This document shows, one piece after another, positions 33,982-41,799 of a stretch of 64,000 nucleotides of DNA. Both the position numbers and the translations under genes were made by a program. Within the stretch, counting starts at the first letter, position 1; the number at the start of each line of letters is the position of its first letter. The notes beneath the pieces are model-generated. The model was not told where the DNA came from and searched no databases. It saw only the letters and a list, made by a program, of their open reading frames with translations. The DNA is from PALSA-600 sp037142875 (GTDB taxonomy: Bacteria; Actinomycetota; Thermoleophilia; Gaiellales; Gaiellaceae). The stretch covers positions 124,001 to 188,000 of the forward strand of contig JBAWZV010000001.1 in NCBI GenBank assembly GCA_037142875.1, written 5' to 3'.

Positions 33982-34812
33982 TCAGGCCCCCTCACGCCCG
34001 GTGACGAGCGGGGTACGTGCGCGCTGCCAGAGGCCGGTCGCCTTGAGCGAGAGCAGGATGGCAAGGCTGATCACGACGAGCAGCGCGCTGATCGCGAGCG
34101 CGACATCGATGTTCGCTTCGAACTCGGTGTAGACCGCGAGAGGAAGGGTCTGGGTCCTCCCCTGCAGGCTGCCCGCGAACATGATCGTCGCTCCGAACTC
34201 ACCGAGCCCGCGCGCCATGCAGATCGCCTCGCCTGCCGCGAGGCCGCCCTGGGCAAGCGGGAGCGTGACCCGGAAGAACGTGCGGACAGACCCGGCGCCA
34301 AGCGTTCGCGATGCGGCGATCAGGTTCGCATCGACTGCCTCGAAAGAGGCGATCGCCTGACGGATGTAGAACGGCCCCGAGACGAGACAGATCGCGAGCA
34401 CGACCGCGATCTGGTTGAACGAGACGTCGATGTGGAGGAAGCGCAGGGTCGAGCCGAGCAGGCCGTAGCGACCGAATGCGACGATCAGCCCGAGGCCTGC
34501 AACGGCAGGCGGGAGCACGATCGGAAGCTCGACCAGGGTGACGACGATCGATCGTCCCGGGAACCGCCGCGACGCGAGGAAGTACGCGGTCGGTGTTCCG
34601 AGCAGAAGGATCACGATCTGCGAGATCACGATCGTCTTGAGGCTGACCACGAGGGCGTCGGTCACAACCGGGTTCGAGAACTCGTGGATGAGCCTCGTCA
34701 CCGGAACATGCGTGAAGATCGCAACGATCGGCAGGACGAGGAAGCCCATCGCCACGAGGATCGCGGCGAAGAAGACCAGGCCGAGGAGCGCACGGGTGAG
34801 CGGGGGTCTCAT
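33982..34812 (-). CDS. modB: Molybdate ABC transporter permease
   Basis: This 276-aa BPD-transporter permease has six hydrophobic spans. It contains the cytoplasmic EAA-type loop (ASRTLGAGSVRTFFRVTLPLA, about 186-206) that docks on ModC, and the conserved VELPIVLPPAVAGLGLI near 92-108 typical of ModB/CysT. It starts at ATG 34812, 22 nt after the regulator gene, in the order merR-TOBE, modB, modC. The binding protein gene (modA) is separated at 36061. Confidence 0.92.
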   Translation of the reverse strand: MRPPLTRALLGLVFFAAILVAMGFLVLPIVAIFTHVPVTRLIHEFSNPVVTDALVVSLKTIVISQIVILLLGTPTAYFLASRRFPGRSIVVTLVELPIVLPPAVAGLGLIVAFGRYGLLGSTLRFLHIDVSFNQIAVVLAICLVSGPFYIRQAIASFEAVDANLIAASRTLGAGSVRTFFRVTLPLAQGGLAAGEAICMARGLGEFGATIMFAGSLQGRTQTLPLAVYTEFEANIDVALAISALLVVISLAILLSLKATGLWQRARTPLVTGREGA

Positions 34813-34834
34813 GGTGCGCAGGCGCGGTCGCGGG

Positions 34835-35212
34835 TCAGTGCTGGACCATCACCGACGTCGACTTCACGATCGCCGTCGCCGACATGCCGGGCTTGAGATC
34901 GAGCTCCTCGACCGCATCCCGCGTGACCAGGGCAACAAGCCGGACGGGGTCGCTGACCACCATCTCGACCTGCGCCATCAACCCTTCGATCTTCACGTCG
35001 GTGACAACCGCGTTGAACCTGTTCCGGGCACTCAGGTGAGCGAGGCCCGATTCGCCGCGCAGCCGCTCGATCTCGCTCGCCGGCACCACACGATGGTTGC
35101 TGCGATCGCGCTCCGCCTTGATCCGCCCCTGGCGGTCCCAACGTCGGAGCGTGTCGACGCTGATCCCGAGGGTCTTCGCCGCCTCGCCCGCGCTGTAGTA
35201 CTCCCTCGGCAT
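34835..35212 (-). CDS. MerR-type DNA-binding protein with TOBE domain (ModE-like regulator)
   Basis: This 125-aa protein joins an excisionase/MerR winged helix (residues 5-52, YYSAGEAAKTLGISVDTLRRW) to a single Mop/TOBE domain (63-125, SARNRFNAVVTDVKIEGLMA and onward) that binds molybdate. ModE achieves the same logic with a different helix-turn-helix. As the first gene of the mod operon it probably represses or tunes molybdate uptake by its own oxyanion level. ATG 35212 follows a GAGGAAG site. A palindrome at 35242-35255 lies 30 nt upstream and may be its operator. Confidence 0.88.
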   Translation of the reverse strand: MPREYYSAGEAAKTLGISVDTLRRWDRQGRIKAERDRSNHRVVPASEIERLRGESGLAHLSARNRFNAVVTDVKIEGLMAQVEMVVSDPVRLVALVTRDAVEELDLKPGMSATAIVKSTSVMVQH

Positions 35213-35241
35213 CTGCGCTTCCTCTCGTCCGTGGGGCTGCG

Positions 35242-35255
35242 GTGCAACTGCACCA
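35242..35255. promoter_or_regulatory. Palindrome GGTGCA-AC-TGCACC upstream of the mod operon
   Basis: A perfect 6-bp inverted repeat with a 2-nt centre lies 29 nt before the MerR-TOBE ATG. Position and symmetry fit an autoregulatory operator for that protein. The 14-bp dyad is close to the spacing used by MerR-family dimers. Confidence 0.45.
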
Positions 35256-35322
35256 GCGTCATCCCCTGTGCACGCACGGTACCTATGCAACTCCTAGCCG
35301 GCAACCGCGCCTCTCGTTTGAA

Positions 35323-35366
35323 GCTGGGTCGGCAGCCGGGGGTGGCATCCCGGCTGCCGACCCAGC
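35323..35366. repeat. Perfect 18-bp inverted repeat with 8-nt loop
   Basis: GCTGGGTCGGCAGCCGGG and its exact complement CCCGGCTGCCGACCCAGC flank the loop GGTGGCAT. No mismatch in 18 pairs makes it the strongest hairpin in the window. It stands between the divergent mod operon and PadR gene. It is followed by a run of nine G (35375-35383). On the minus strand it is followed by TTC, so an intrinsic terminator or leader attenuator of the mod operon is possible, but a mobile-element scar is another explanation. Confidence 0.75.
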
Positions 35367-35423
35367 GGCGCACAGGGGGGGGGACCCGTGCGCGCTCGGA
35401 GAGTGGATGGCGTGCCGCCACTA

Positions 35424-35440
35424 TAGTCATCGCCTGACTA
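35424..35440. promoter_or_regulatory. PadR operator candidate TAGTCA-N5-TGACTA
   Basis: A perfect 6-bp inverted repeat around TCGCC lies 59 nt before the PadR start and overlaps a TATAGT promoter-like hexamer (35422-35427). Autorepression by PadR proteins at such dyads is common. It is in the only AT-rich part of this intergenic region. Confidence 0.5.
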
Positions 35441-35499
35441 CCTGTCAAGGTACGCGCCGGGCGGGATCTGCAAGTCGTACCGAGTACCCTTCGGTCGAG

Positions 35500-36039
35500 A
35501 TGGGAGTCGATCGCGAACTGGCGCCGGGTGAGTGGTCGGTGCTCGCGCTGCTTACCGAAGGCCACTCGCACGGATGGGCTCTGGCCCGGGAGATGGCCCG
35601 CGACGGTGCCGTCGGGCGCGTCTGGGCAGTCGGGCGTCCCCTCGTCTACCGAGCGCTCGAGGTCCTCGAAGAACGAGGCCTCGTCGTCGCAACCGGCGCC
35701 GAGCCGGGAACGCGAGGGCCAAACCGGATGCTCTTTGCCGCGACCGACGAGGGGCGAGAGGCGCTAAGAGCATGGCTTGTTGTACCGGTCGACCACGTCC
35801 GCGAGGTGCGGTCGCTCTTCCTCCTGAAGCTCGTTCTGATCGTCCGGGCCGGCCTCGAGCCGGCGGCACTCCTCGTGGCCCAGCGCGCACTTACCGTCCC
35901 CTCGGTCGAGACACTCGAGGCCCGGCTCGGCCAGAGCGAAGGCACCGAGCAGGTCTTCGTCCGATTCCGACTCGAGACGACCCGGGCGGTCATCGCGTTC
36001 ATCGACGCGATGCTGGCCGAACCGCCGACACGGCTCTGA
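35500..36039 (+). CDS. PadR family transcriptional regulator (paralogue 1)
   Basis: This 179-aa protein has the PadR winged helix (LAPGEWSVLALLTEGHSHGWAL at residues 7-28, then RPLVYRALEVLEERGLV at 46-62) and a C-terminal helical dimerisation domain. It is about half identical to the PadR protein at 37873, and both start with the unusual MGxDRxLAPGEW motif. The two genes flank the ferritin-like/modA pair and face the same way. The ATG at 35500 is the first in frame after the proposed operator. Confidence 0.88.
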   Translation: MGVDRELAPGEWSVLALLTEGHSHGWALAREMARDGAVGRVWAVGRPLVYRALEVLEERGLVVATGAEPGTRGPNRMLFAATDEGREALRAWLVVPVDHVREVRSLFLLKLVLIVRAGLEPAALLVAQRALTVPSVETLEARLGQSEGTEQVFVRFRLETTRAVIAFIDAMLAEPPTRL

Positions 36040-36060
36040 TGCGAGGGCACTGGGGCCGGC

Positions 36061-37074
36061 TTAGCGAACGGTGAACGTCCGGGGACTCGTCGCCGTCCCC
36101 GCTGGATTCGTGACGGTGATCGATCCGCTCCGTGCTCGCTCCGGGACGACAACCGAGAGCCGGAAGGGGCCGAGCACCTTGAAGGCGGCCGGCACGCCCC
36201 GGAATGTCACGGCGGTCGTCGAGTCAAGGTTCGTGCCGCGGACACTCAACGTCGCCCCGGGCTTCGCGGACAGGCGCGACACCGTGGCAACGGTCGGCAC
36301 CGGCGCGGTCAGCGGCAGGAACCCGCTTCGCACGAAGACAAGCTGGCCAACCGGACTGAGCACCCGCTTGACCCACGCCTGGGCGGCTGCCTGATTCGGG
36401 CTCGCGGTGACGATCGCGAGCGAGTAGGTGATCTTCGGCTGAGCCCAGGCGGGCACCTTGATCAGAATGAGGTCGGTCGGGTCGATCACGTAGTCGGACG
36501 TGTAGACAAAACCGGCGTCGACCTGACCTGTAGCGACCTTCGTCACGACGCTCGAATCCGAGGTCTCCTGGCTCACGACATTGGCCTGAATCGCGGTGTT
36601 CAGCCCCATCTGGTTGAGCACCTGCACCGTGTAGACCCCGACAGGGACGGTTGTCGCGGCAATATCGATCTTGATCCCCGGCTTTGTCAGGTCGTAGATC
36701 GAATGCACGCCAGCAGGGTTTGACTTCGGAACGACGACCGCGAGCGTGTTGCGCGTGAACTCGATCGGCTTCTCGACCTTGCCGGCGGCGTACAACGCCG
36801 CGGGGGTCGTGGTGTTCGCCGACATGAAGACGTCCGCCGGCGCACCGTTGCTGATCTGGTTCGCCAGGGTATTCGAGCTGCCAAAGGAGTAGGTGTTGCC
36901 GGCGTCGATCCCGGGAAGCACATCCGTCATCGATGACCCCGCGAAGACCGTGATCCCGGACAGCGAATGGCCGGAGCGGGCTCCGGCACCCGCAGCTCCG
37001 AAGGCGAGTCCGACCACGAGCGATGCAGCGAGTGCCAGCCACGCCGCCCGGGATGTCCGAAATCCCGTGCTCAT
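36061..37074 (-). CDS. modA: Molybdate-binding protein fused to an IPT/TIG domain
   Basis: This 337-aa secreted protein has a signal peptide (residues 8-33), a periplasmic binding protein type 2 domain (about 40-250) and a C-terminal IPT/TIG immunoglobulin-like domain (about 258-337, PTVATVSRLSAKPGATLSV to the end). ModA features are VFAGSSMTDVLPGI, FGSSNTLANQISNGAPADVFMSAN and VYTSDYVIDP. It delivers molybdate or tungstate to ModBC. The IPT extension is unusual for ModA and might attach the protein to the wall or mediate partner contact. ATG 37074 overlaps the ferritin-like stop (ATGA). Confidence 0.9.
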   Translation of the reverse strand: MSTGFRTSRAAWLALAASLVVGLAFGAAGAGARSGHSLSGITVFAGSSMTDVLPGIDAGNTYSFGSSNTLANQISNGAPADVFMSANTTTPAALYAAGKVEKPIEFTRNTLAVVVPKSNPAGVHSIYDLTKPGIKIDIAATTVPVGVYTVQVLNQMGLNTAIQANVVSQETSDSSVVTKVATGQVDAGFVYTSDYVIDPTDLILIKVPAWAQPKITYSLAIVTASPNQAAAQAWVKRVLSPVGQLVFVRSGFLPLTAPVPTVATVSRLSAKPGATLSVRGTNLDSTTAVTFRGVPAAFKVLGPFRLSVVVPERARSGSITVTNPAGTATSPRTFTVR

Positions 37075-37730
37075 GCGGTGAACGCGTCCATCGTGTTCGA
37101 CACCTGATCGATGCTGAGCGCGGGCGGGAACGCCTCGCTGAAGGTCTTACCGCCCGTCGCCTGGGTGAAGTACGCCAGGTGCTGGGCCTCGGCAGCGGCG
37201 ATCTGGGCCAGTCCCTGCTTGAACCCGGCAGTCTGCATGCCGCCGATCGCGCCCAGGTACGCGCCGAGACTCAGCGTCTCGAACTGTCGGGCAAGTTTGA
37301 GGATCGAGGTGCCGGATCCGAACGTCCCCTTCGGGTAGACGAAGTCGAAGTCTGCGGCCGTTGCCGGTGTCAGACCGGCGCCGCCGATGATCCCTGCGAC
37401 CGAGTCGTAGTGCTTCTGCTCGTGGATGAGAGCTCGCCTGAGATACCCGACGACCCGACGACGCGAGAGCCCCGCAGCAACCGCCCGCGCGTAGAAGTCC
37501 GCTGTCAGAAGCTCGACGCCGACGAGAAGCCGGGCGTAGGCGAGATCGAGGTTCGGGAGCGGGTCGGCCGACGCGCCACCGGCGAACGCCCCGGAGAGAC
37601 CGGCCCCGAGCATGACCGCAGCACCGCCCCTCGCTCCTCGGAGGAAGAACTCACCGCGCGTGATCGGGAAAAGCACTCCCTCATTCTCCTCTGTCGCCGG
37701 GTGCTCGGTGGGATGCATCGCCTCTGCCAT
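37071..37730 (-). CDS. Ferritin-like domain-containing secreted protein
   Basis: This 219-aa protein has an N-terminal export region (TRGEFFLRGARGGAAVMLGAG, residues 27-47, like a Tat signal but with a single Arg before the hydrophobic part) and a Ferritin_2/DUF4439 four-helix domain. Glu/His-rich helices include YARLLVGVELLTADFYARAV near 65-84, RRALIHEQKHYDSVAG near 97-112 and IAAAEAQHLAYFTQATG near 174-190. A di-metal site is possible. It is the first gene of a two-gene unit with modA and has a strong promoter. Confidence 0.82.
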   Translation of the reverse strand: MAEAMHPTEHPATEENEGVLFPITRGEFFLRGARGGAAVMLGAGLSGAFAGGASADPLPNLDLAYARLLVGVELLTADFYARAVAAGLSRRRVVGYLRRALIHEQKHYDSVAGIIGGAGLTPATAADFDFVYPKGTFGSGTSILKLARQFETLSLGAYLGAIGGMQTAGFKQGLAQIAAAEAQHLAYFTQATGGKTFSEAFPPALSIDQVSNTMDAFTA

Positions 37731-37761
37731 GGTATTGCGTAGGCATCCACAGGCGCGGGCC

Positions 37762-37790
37762 AAAGTAGCAGGCCTCCGTTGAAACGACAA
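37762..37790 (-). promoter_or_regulatory. Promoter of the ferritin-like/modA unit
   Basis: Reading leftward, TTGTCG (37790-37785), a 17-nt spacer and TACTTT (37767-37762) give a near-ideal sigma-70 promoter. The predicted start is about 25 nt before the ATG at 37730. Confidence 0.55.
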
Positions 37791-37860
37791 GCCTGCCGCA
37801 ACGCGCGATCGGACGCCGATCGGCCGTCGCCAGCGCAAACCGACCGGGGCCGCCGGCGCG

Positions 37861-37866
37861 TAATCT
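37861..37866 (+). promoter_or_regulatory. -10 element of PadR paralogue 2; leaderless start
   Basis: TAATCT lies 6 nt before the GTG at 37873, so transcription should begin at or next to the start codon and the mRNA would lack a leader. No ribosome binding site is present, which supports this. Confidence 0.5.
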
Positions 37867-37872
37867 GAACTG

Positions 37873-38415
37873 GTGGGAGGCGACCGCGTACTGGCACCGG
37901 GAGAGTGGGCTGTTCTCGCTCTCCTGAGTGAGAAACCGACACACGGGTGGGCGATCGCGGCGCAGCTCTCACCGAAGGGCGAGCTCGGATCGATCTGGTC
38001 GCTTGGCCGCCCGCTCGTCTACCGCTCGCTCGAGATCCTCGAGGCGCGGCATCTGATCGAGGCGGCAGGGAGCGAGCCCGGCGCACGTGGGCCGAACCGC
38101 ACGATCTTCAAGGTCACCCCGAGCGGCCGGCTTGCGATGAACTCCTGGCTCGACGATCCGGTCGAGCATGTCCGCGACGGGCGCTCCCAGCTTCTGCTCA
38201 AGCTCGTCTTCGCCGAGCGCGCCGGGATCGATCCACAGCCGATGCTCGAGGCGCAGCACGAGGCGACGGTTGCAGCCGTGCAGGCGCTCGAGACGAAGGT
38301 CGCAGCGAGCACCGGCAGCGAGGGCATCCTGCTGCGCTTCCGACTCGAGTCGACCCGAGCGGTCGTGCGCTTCGTCGAGGGAGTCCTCGCGGACAACGCG
38401 CCACGCGCGAGCTAG
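37873..38415 (+). CDS. PadR family transcriptional regulator (paralogue 2)
   Basis: This 180-aa protein shares the MGGDRVLAPGEWAVLALLSE start and the RPLVYRSLEILEARHLIEAAG recognition-helix region with the PadR at 35500 and is about half identical over its length. The C-terminal third (EGILLRFRLESTRAVVRFVEG) is helical, as in PadR dimerisation domains. It is divergent from the ferritin-like/modA unit, so it may control molybdate or ferritin genes. Its last codons overlap the convergent gene by 4 nt. Confidence 0.88.
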   Translation: MGGDRVLAPGEWAVLALLSEKPTHGWAIAAQLSPKGELGSIWSLGRPLVYRSLEILEARHLIEAAGSEPGARGPNRTIFKVTPSGRLAMNSWLDDPVEHVRDGRSQLLLKLVFAERAGIDPQPMLEAQHEATVAAVQALETKVAASTGSEGILLRFRLESTRAVVRFVEGVLADNAPRAS

Positions 38416-40160
38416 CTCGGGAGCAGGAACGGCACGAACGGTGTGAGGTCGGTAGACGTCGGCGTCGGCACCTGGTCGTTCTGACAGACGGCGGTCTCGA
38501 GAAGTGCGAGCTCGCGACCGTGGAGCCAGTTGCGGTAGTTCGTCTCGCGCGCAAGCCGCGTCAGCGCGGTGCGAGCCGCGGCGACCGCGTCGGCGTGTCG
38601 GATCAACCCGAGCGGGAGCGCCGGCCCAGTCGGGGTGACGTCGAAGGCTCCGTCGGGCGTGTCGATCTGGCCCGCGCCGGCGAGCGTGAAGACCTCGGCC
38701 GGGGCGAGTGTGGCGACGGCCCAGCCCCGCGTTGTCCCGCCGAGCCAGGCGGCCCTGCGCGTGGTCGAGACAAGCCGGACGGACTGGTCGGAGTAGGTTG
38801 CGAGAAAGTCACTGATCCGCGCGGCCGTCGGGGCGGCGGGGCGGAACCTCGACTCCACCTCGTCCTTCTGGAGCCGTGCAGCGATGATCGTGCGCGCGTC
38901 ACCCAGCGTGAGCTTTGCGGCCGTCAGCGCGGCGCGATACCGCGCCCTGTCCCCTCCGAAGCTCGTCTGGATGACGGCACGCTCAGCCGACTGCACGTCC
39001 CGCGGGTCGACCGGCTGCTCCACGGCAAGAACGGCCTGCTCGAGGAGGACGCTCGTGGCATATCCCGCGTCGCCCGTCAGTGTGGTGAACCGTGAGACTG
39101 CATTCCTCAGGATCTCCCCGCCATCGAAGATGCAGCGGTCGTTTGCCGGAACTGTGAGCTGGCCGACTGTGAGCGAGGGGTCGAAGCTTGGCCCGCCGAC
39201 TGTCGGGGCGTCGCAGAGGCTCTGATCGCGCACCCAGAGCCAGACACACGCCGCCGCCGCCTTGTCGGGATCGATGGTCGCAGTCGTGCTGAACGTCGCC
39301 CACCCCCACGACCAGACGCCGGCGAGCTTGAACTGGGTGGTGACGGCCTTTGCCGCCAACGCTTCGAGCTTGACAATCTCGAGCCAGGCCGAGGTCGGCT
39401 CGAGCCCAGCGCGGGTGCCGAGTCCCGGCGCGGAGGTGAACTGCATCTCAAGGGCGATGCGACCCGACGGAATACCGATCGCCGTGAACTTTCCGACCAG
39501 ACTCCGCATCCCCTGACGCATCGAGCGGCTAGCTGCGACCGAGCCCAGCTTCGAGAGTCCGGCGGTGTTCGGTGATGTGAAGTAGACCTGGCGAAGGATG
39601 ATCGCGACCTGGGAGACCTGTTGCCACCAGTACTTCGCCTCGTCGCTCGCCGTGAACGGCGGGTTCGGGACCGAGATGAGCGGTCGCGCGCCGAGGTTGG
39701 AGAGCGCGTTCAGAAACGCGAGGACGTTCGCCCGGTAGGTGTCGTTGTTCGGCGTCCACGGAGTGGCGGTCTGGGCGCCGGCAAGCTCGTTCTCGGCGAT
39801 CAACGGGTTGTCGCAGCCGGTGACCGAGACGGCGTAGTCGTAGAAGGTCTTGGCCCGCCCGGTAATCAGCGACGGGTCAGCGGGGTTCGCGGTCGTCCCG
39901 ACGCGCTTGTTGAAGTTGAGGTCGAAAAGCATCGTCGCCGCTCCCGCCGCCCGGAACTGCGCGGGGGTATCCGTCCCGGAGGCGACCGAGAGCACCATCC
40001 CCGGCTTCACCTGGATCGGCGCGTCGTGGCCTGCAAAGTCGACCCAGACAGGGCCGCTGGCCGGGAGAACGCACGGGTCGGCAAGCGCAGCCGGCGCAAC
40101 AACCCCGGTAACGGCAAGCACGAGCGAGACTGCGAGGAGACGCTTCACGAACCCGGTCAA
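38412..40160 (-). CDS. Large secreted protein, unknown function
   Basis: This 582-aa protein has a clear signal peptide (VKRLLAVSLVLAVTGVVAPAALA, residues 5-27). The middle part (about 60-330) resembles a TIM-barrel-like secreted domain with many aromatic residues (YWWQQVSQVAIILRQVYF). The last 180 residues contain a helical segment resembling a SurA/PpiC N-terminal chaperone region (LGDARTIIAARLQKDEVESR near 420-440). I do not recognise a full-length family. Codon use matches the neighbours. It is convergent with PadR paralogue 2 and ends 24 nt before the divergent-side lactate-oxidase-like gene in the same direction. Confidence 0.75.
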   Translation of the reverse strand: MTGFVKRLLAVSLVLAVTGVVAPAALADPCVLPASGPVWVDFAGHDAPIQVKPGMVLSVASGTDTPAQFRAAGAATMLFDLNFNKRVGTTANPADPSLITGRAKTFYDYAVSVTGCDNPLIAENELAGAQTATPWTPNNDTYRANVLAFLNALSNLGARPLISVPNPPFTASDEAKYWWQQVSQVAIILRQVYFTSPNTAGLSKLGSVAASRSMRQGMRSLVGKFTAIGIPSGRIALEMQFTSAPGLGTRAGLEPTSAWLEIVKLEALAAKAVTTQFKLAGVWSWGWATFSTTATIDPDKAAAACVWLWVRDQSLCDAPTVGGPSFDPSLTVGQLTVPANDRCIFDGGEILRNAVSRFTTLTGDAGYATSVLLEQAVLAVEQPVDPRDVQSAERAVIQTSFGGDRARYRAALTAAKLTLGDARTIIAARLQKDEVESRFRPAAPTAARISDFLATYSDQSVRLVSTTRRAAWLGGTTRGWAVATLAPAEVFTLAGAGQIDTPDGAFDVTPTGPALPLGLIRHADAVAAARTALTRLARETNYRNWLHGRELALLETAVCQNDQVPTPTSTDLTPFVPFLLPS

Positions 40161-40183
40161 GGGTAGCGGCGGGGCGGCGGGGC

Positions 40184-41230
40184 TCAGACCCGGGCCGCAC
40201 CGACATGCGCCCGCGTCACATCAGCTGGCGTGCGACATCCGACAAGCTGGAGCGCAAGCTCGGTCTCGGCCTGGAGAAGCGCGAGCACATGGCGGGCCCC
40301 CGCCTCGCCGCCGACGACGAGCCCCCACAGAGCCGGCCGACCGACCAGGACGGCGCGTGCACCAAGCGCAAGCGCCTTGACGACGTCGGTGCCTCGACGG
40401 ATCCCCCCGTCTAGCAGCACCTCGATCCGGCCGTCGACCGCCTCGACGACCTCGGAGAGCGCGTCGATCGTCGCCGCCACGCCGTCGAGTTGCCGGCCCC
40501 CGTGGTTTGACACGACGACGGCGGCCGCGCCATGCTCACAGGCAAGCCGCGCATCCTCGGCGGTGAGCACTCCCTTGACGACGACCGGTAGGCCGGACTC
40601 GGACGAGAGCCGTTCGACGTCCTTCCACGTCAGCGACGCGGTCATGTGGCCAAACGCGCTCATCGGCGTGGGACGGTCGTGACTCACAGCGGCGACCTGA
40701 AACTCCGCCGGAATGGCAAAGCCGGTTCGGAGGTCGCGTTCGCGTCGGCCAAGCACGGGCGTATCTGCTGTCAGGACGAGCGCCTCGAAGCCGTTCTCGC
40801 GCACGTCGGCGACGATCTCGGCGGCGTAACCGGTGTCCCGCGGGACGTAGAACTGGAACCACCGACCCACCCCGGTCGCGGCGATCTCGGCGCGGCTCGC
40901 GGTTGCGAGCGTTGAGAGACACATGATCGTCCCGGCCGCTGCCGCCGCCCGCGCCATCCCGACCTCACCGTCTGGATGCGCGACCCGCTGAAACGCCATC
41001 GGCGCGACGAGCACAGGGAGCGCGACCTCGCGCCCGAGGACGGTCGTCGTCGTCGAGGGATCTGCGACGTCGACGAGGACGCGCGGCCGAAGCTGCCAGC
41101 GGCGAAACGCCTCGACGTTGTCGTGCAGCGTCTGCTCGTCGTTCGCACCGCCGGCGAAGTACGCGTGAGCCCCTGCCTCGAGCGAGTGGGCGGCGAGCTC
41201 CTCGTACTCGAAGACGTTCAGCGGCTCCAC
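40184..41230 (-). CDS. FMN-dependent alpha-hydroxy-acid oxidising protein (LldD/lactate oxidase family)
   Basis: This 348-aa TIM-barrel flavoprotein oxidises L-2-hydroxy acids such as lactate or glycolate. FMN and substrate contacts are visible: LVAPMAFQRVAHPDGE near 75-90, LSTLATASRAEIA near 104-116, WFQFYVPRD near 123-131, KGVLTAEDA near 214-222, and the catalytic His in VVVSNHGGRQLDG near 237-249. The start is GTG at 41230. Electron acceptor (oxygen, quinone or cytochrome) cannot be told. Glycolate oxidation would be relevant if a RuBisCO exists elsewhere in this genome. Confidence 0.9.
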   Translation of the reverse strand: MEPLNVFEYEELAAHSLEAGAHAYFAGGANDEQTLHDNVEAFRRWQLRPRVLVDVADPSTTTTVLGREVALPVLVAPMAFQRVAHPDGEVGMARAAAAAGTIMCLSTLATASRAEIAATGVGRWFQFYVPRDTGYAAEIVADVRENGFEALVLTADTPVLGRRERDLRTGFAIPAEFQVAAVSHDRPTPMSAFGHMTASLTWKDVERLSSESGLPVVVKGVLTAEDARLACEHGAAAVVVSNHGGRQLDGVAATIDALSEVVEAVDGRIEVLLDGGIRRGTDVVKALALGARAVLVGRPALWGLVVGGEAGARHVLALLQAETELALQLVGCRTPADVTRAHVGAARV

Positions 41231-41251
41231 GCCGCGAGGATAGTCCGGGCT

Positions 41252-41767
41252 CTACGCGGTGGGCGGGAAGCCCTGGATGTAACAGATCTCCGGATACGCC
41301 GGGTCGTCGCAGATCACGATCACGGTCGGCGATCTCGCCGTGTTCGGCGCCGAGGCACCGAACGAGCTCGCGCCTCCCGCCGCTCCTGCCTGACCGAGGT
41401 CGGAGGGACGTCGCTTGACGGTGATGGTGCGACCCGTCACGCTCGTAGCGGTCGTCGTGTCACGAAGGCGGTAGGAGCCCACGCGGAACGACACGGTCAG
41501 GCGATGGACGGAAGCCGGTGCGAGCAGTCCCGTCTTGACGGACACGTGCGGGCCGGTGATCGACAGGCGCCGGGGACGCGTGGCGGTGTTCGCGACGACG
41601 AGCGGCTGCGTCCCGGCGTAGATCACGCCGCGAATCGTCACCGGGCCGTTGCCGAAGGTGATCCGAGCAGGCGTCCCCGTGGGGGTCACCGCACCAGCCA
41701 CAGTGCCGACGCTCGCGGCCGTCGCGATCGCTGTGAGATAGGCGAATGCGCGTCTCATCTCCTCCAT
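41252..41767 (-). CDS. Secreted protein, unknown function
   Basis: This 171-aa protein begins with a short basic start and a signal sequence (MRRAFAYLTAIATAASVGTV). The mature part has a beta-sandwich look similar to DUF11/CARDB or choice-of-anchor modules (TRPRRLSITGPHVSVKTGLL) and ends with two cysteines in VICDDPAYPEICYIQ that may form a disulfide. Two ATGs (41767 and 41758) are possible. GGAGGAG overlaps both, so the choice is arbitrary. Confidence 0.6.
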   Translation of the reverse strand: MEEMRRAFAYLTAIATAASVGTVAGAVTPTGTPARITFGNGPVTIRGVIYAGTQPLVVANTATRPRRLSITGPHVSVKTGLLAPASVHRLTVSFRVGSYRLRDTTTATSVTGRTITVKRRPSDLGQAGAAGGASSFGASAPNTARSPTVIVICDDPAYPEICYIQGFPPTA

Positions 41768-41799
41768 CGAGGGTACCCGGGGCACCCTGCCTGCCGCGT

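Noticed and set aside
35375..35383. Run of nine G as a phase-variable tract
   Set aside because: It lies in an intergenic region and not in a reading frame or clear promoter spacer, so there is no evidence of switching.
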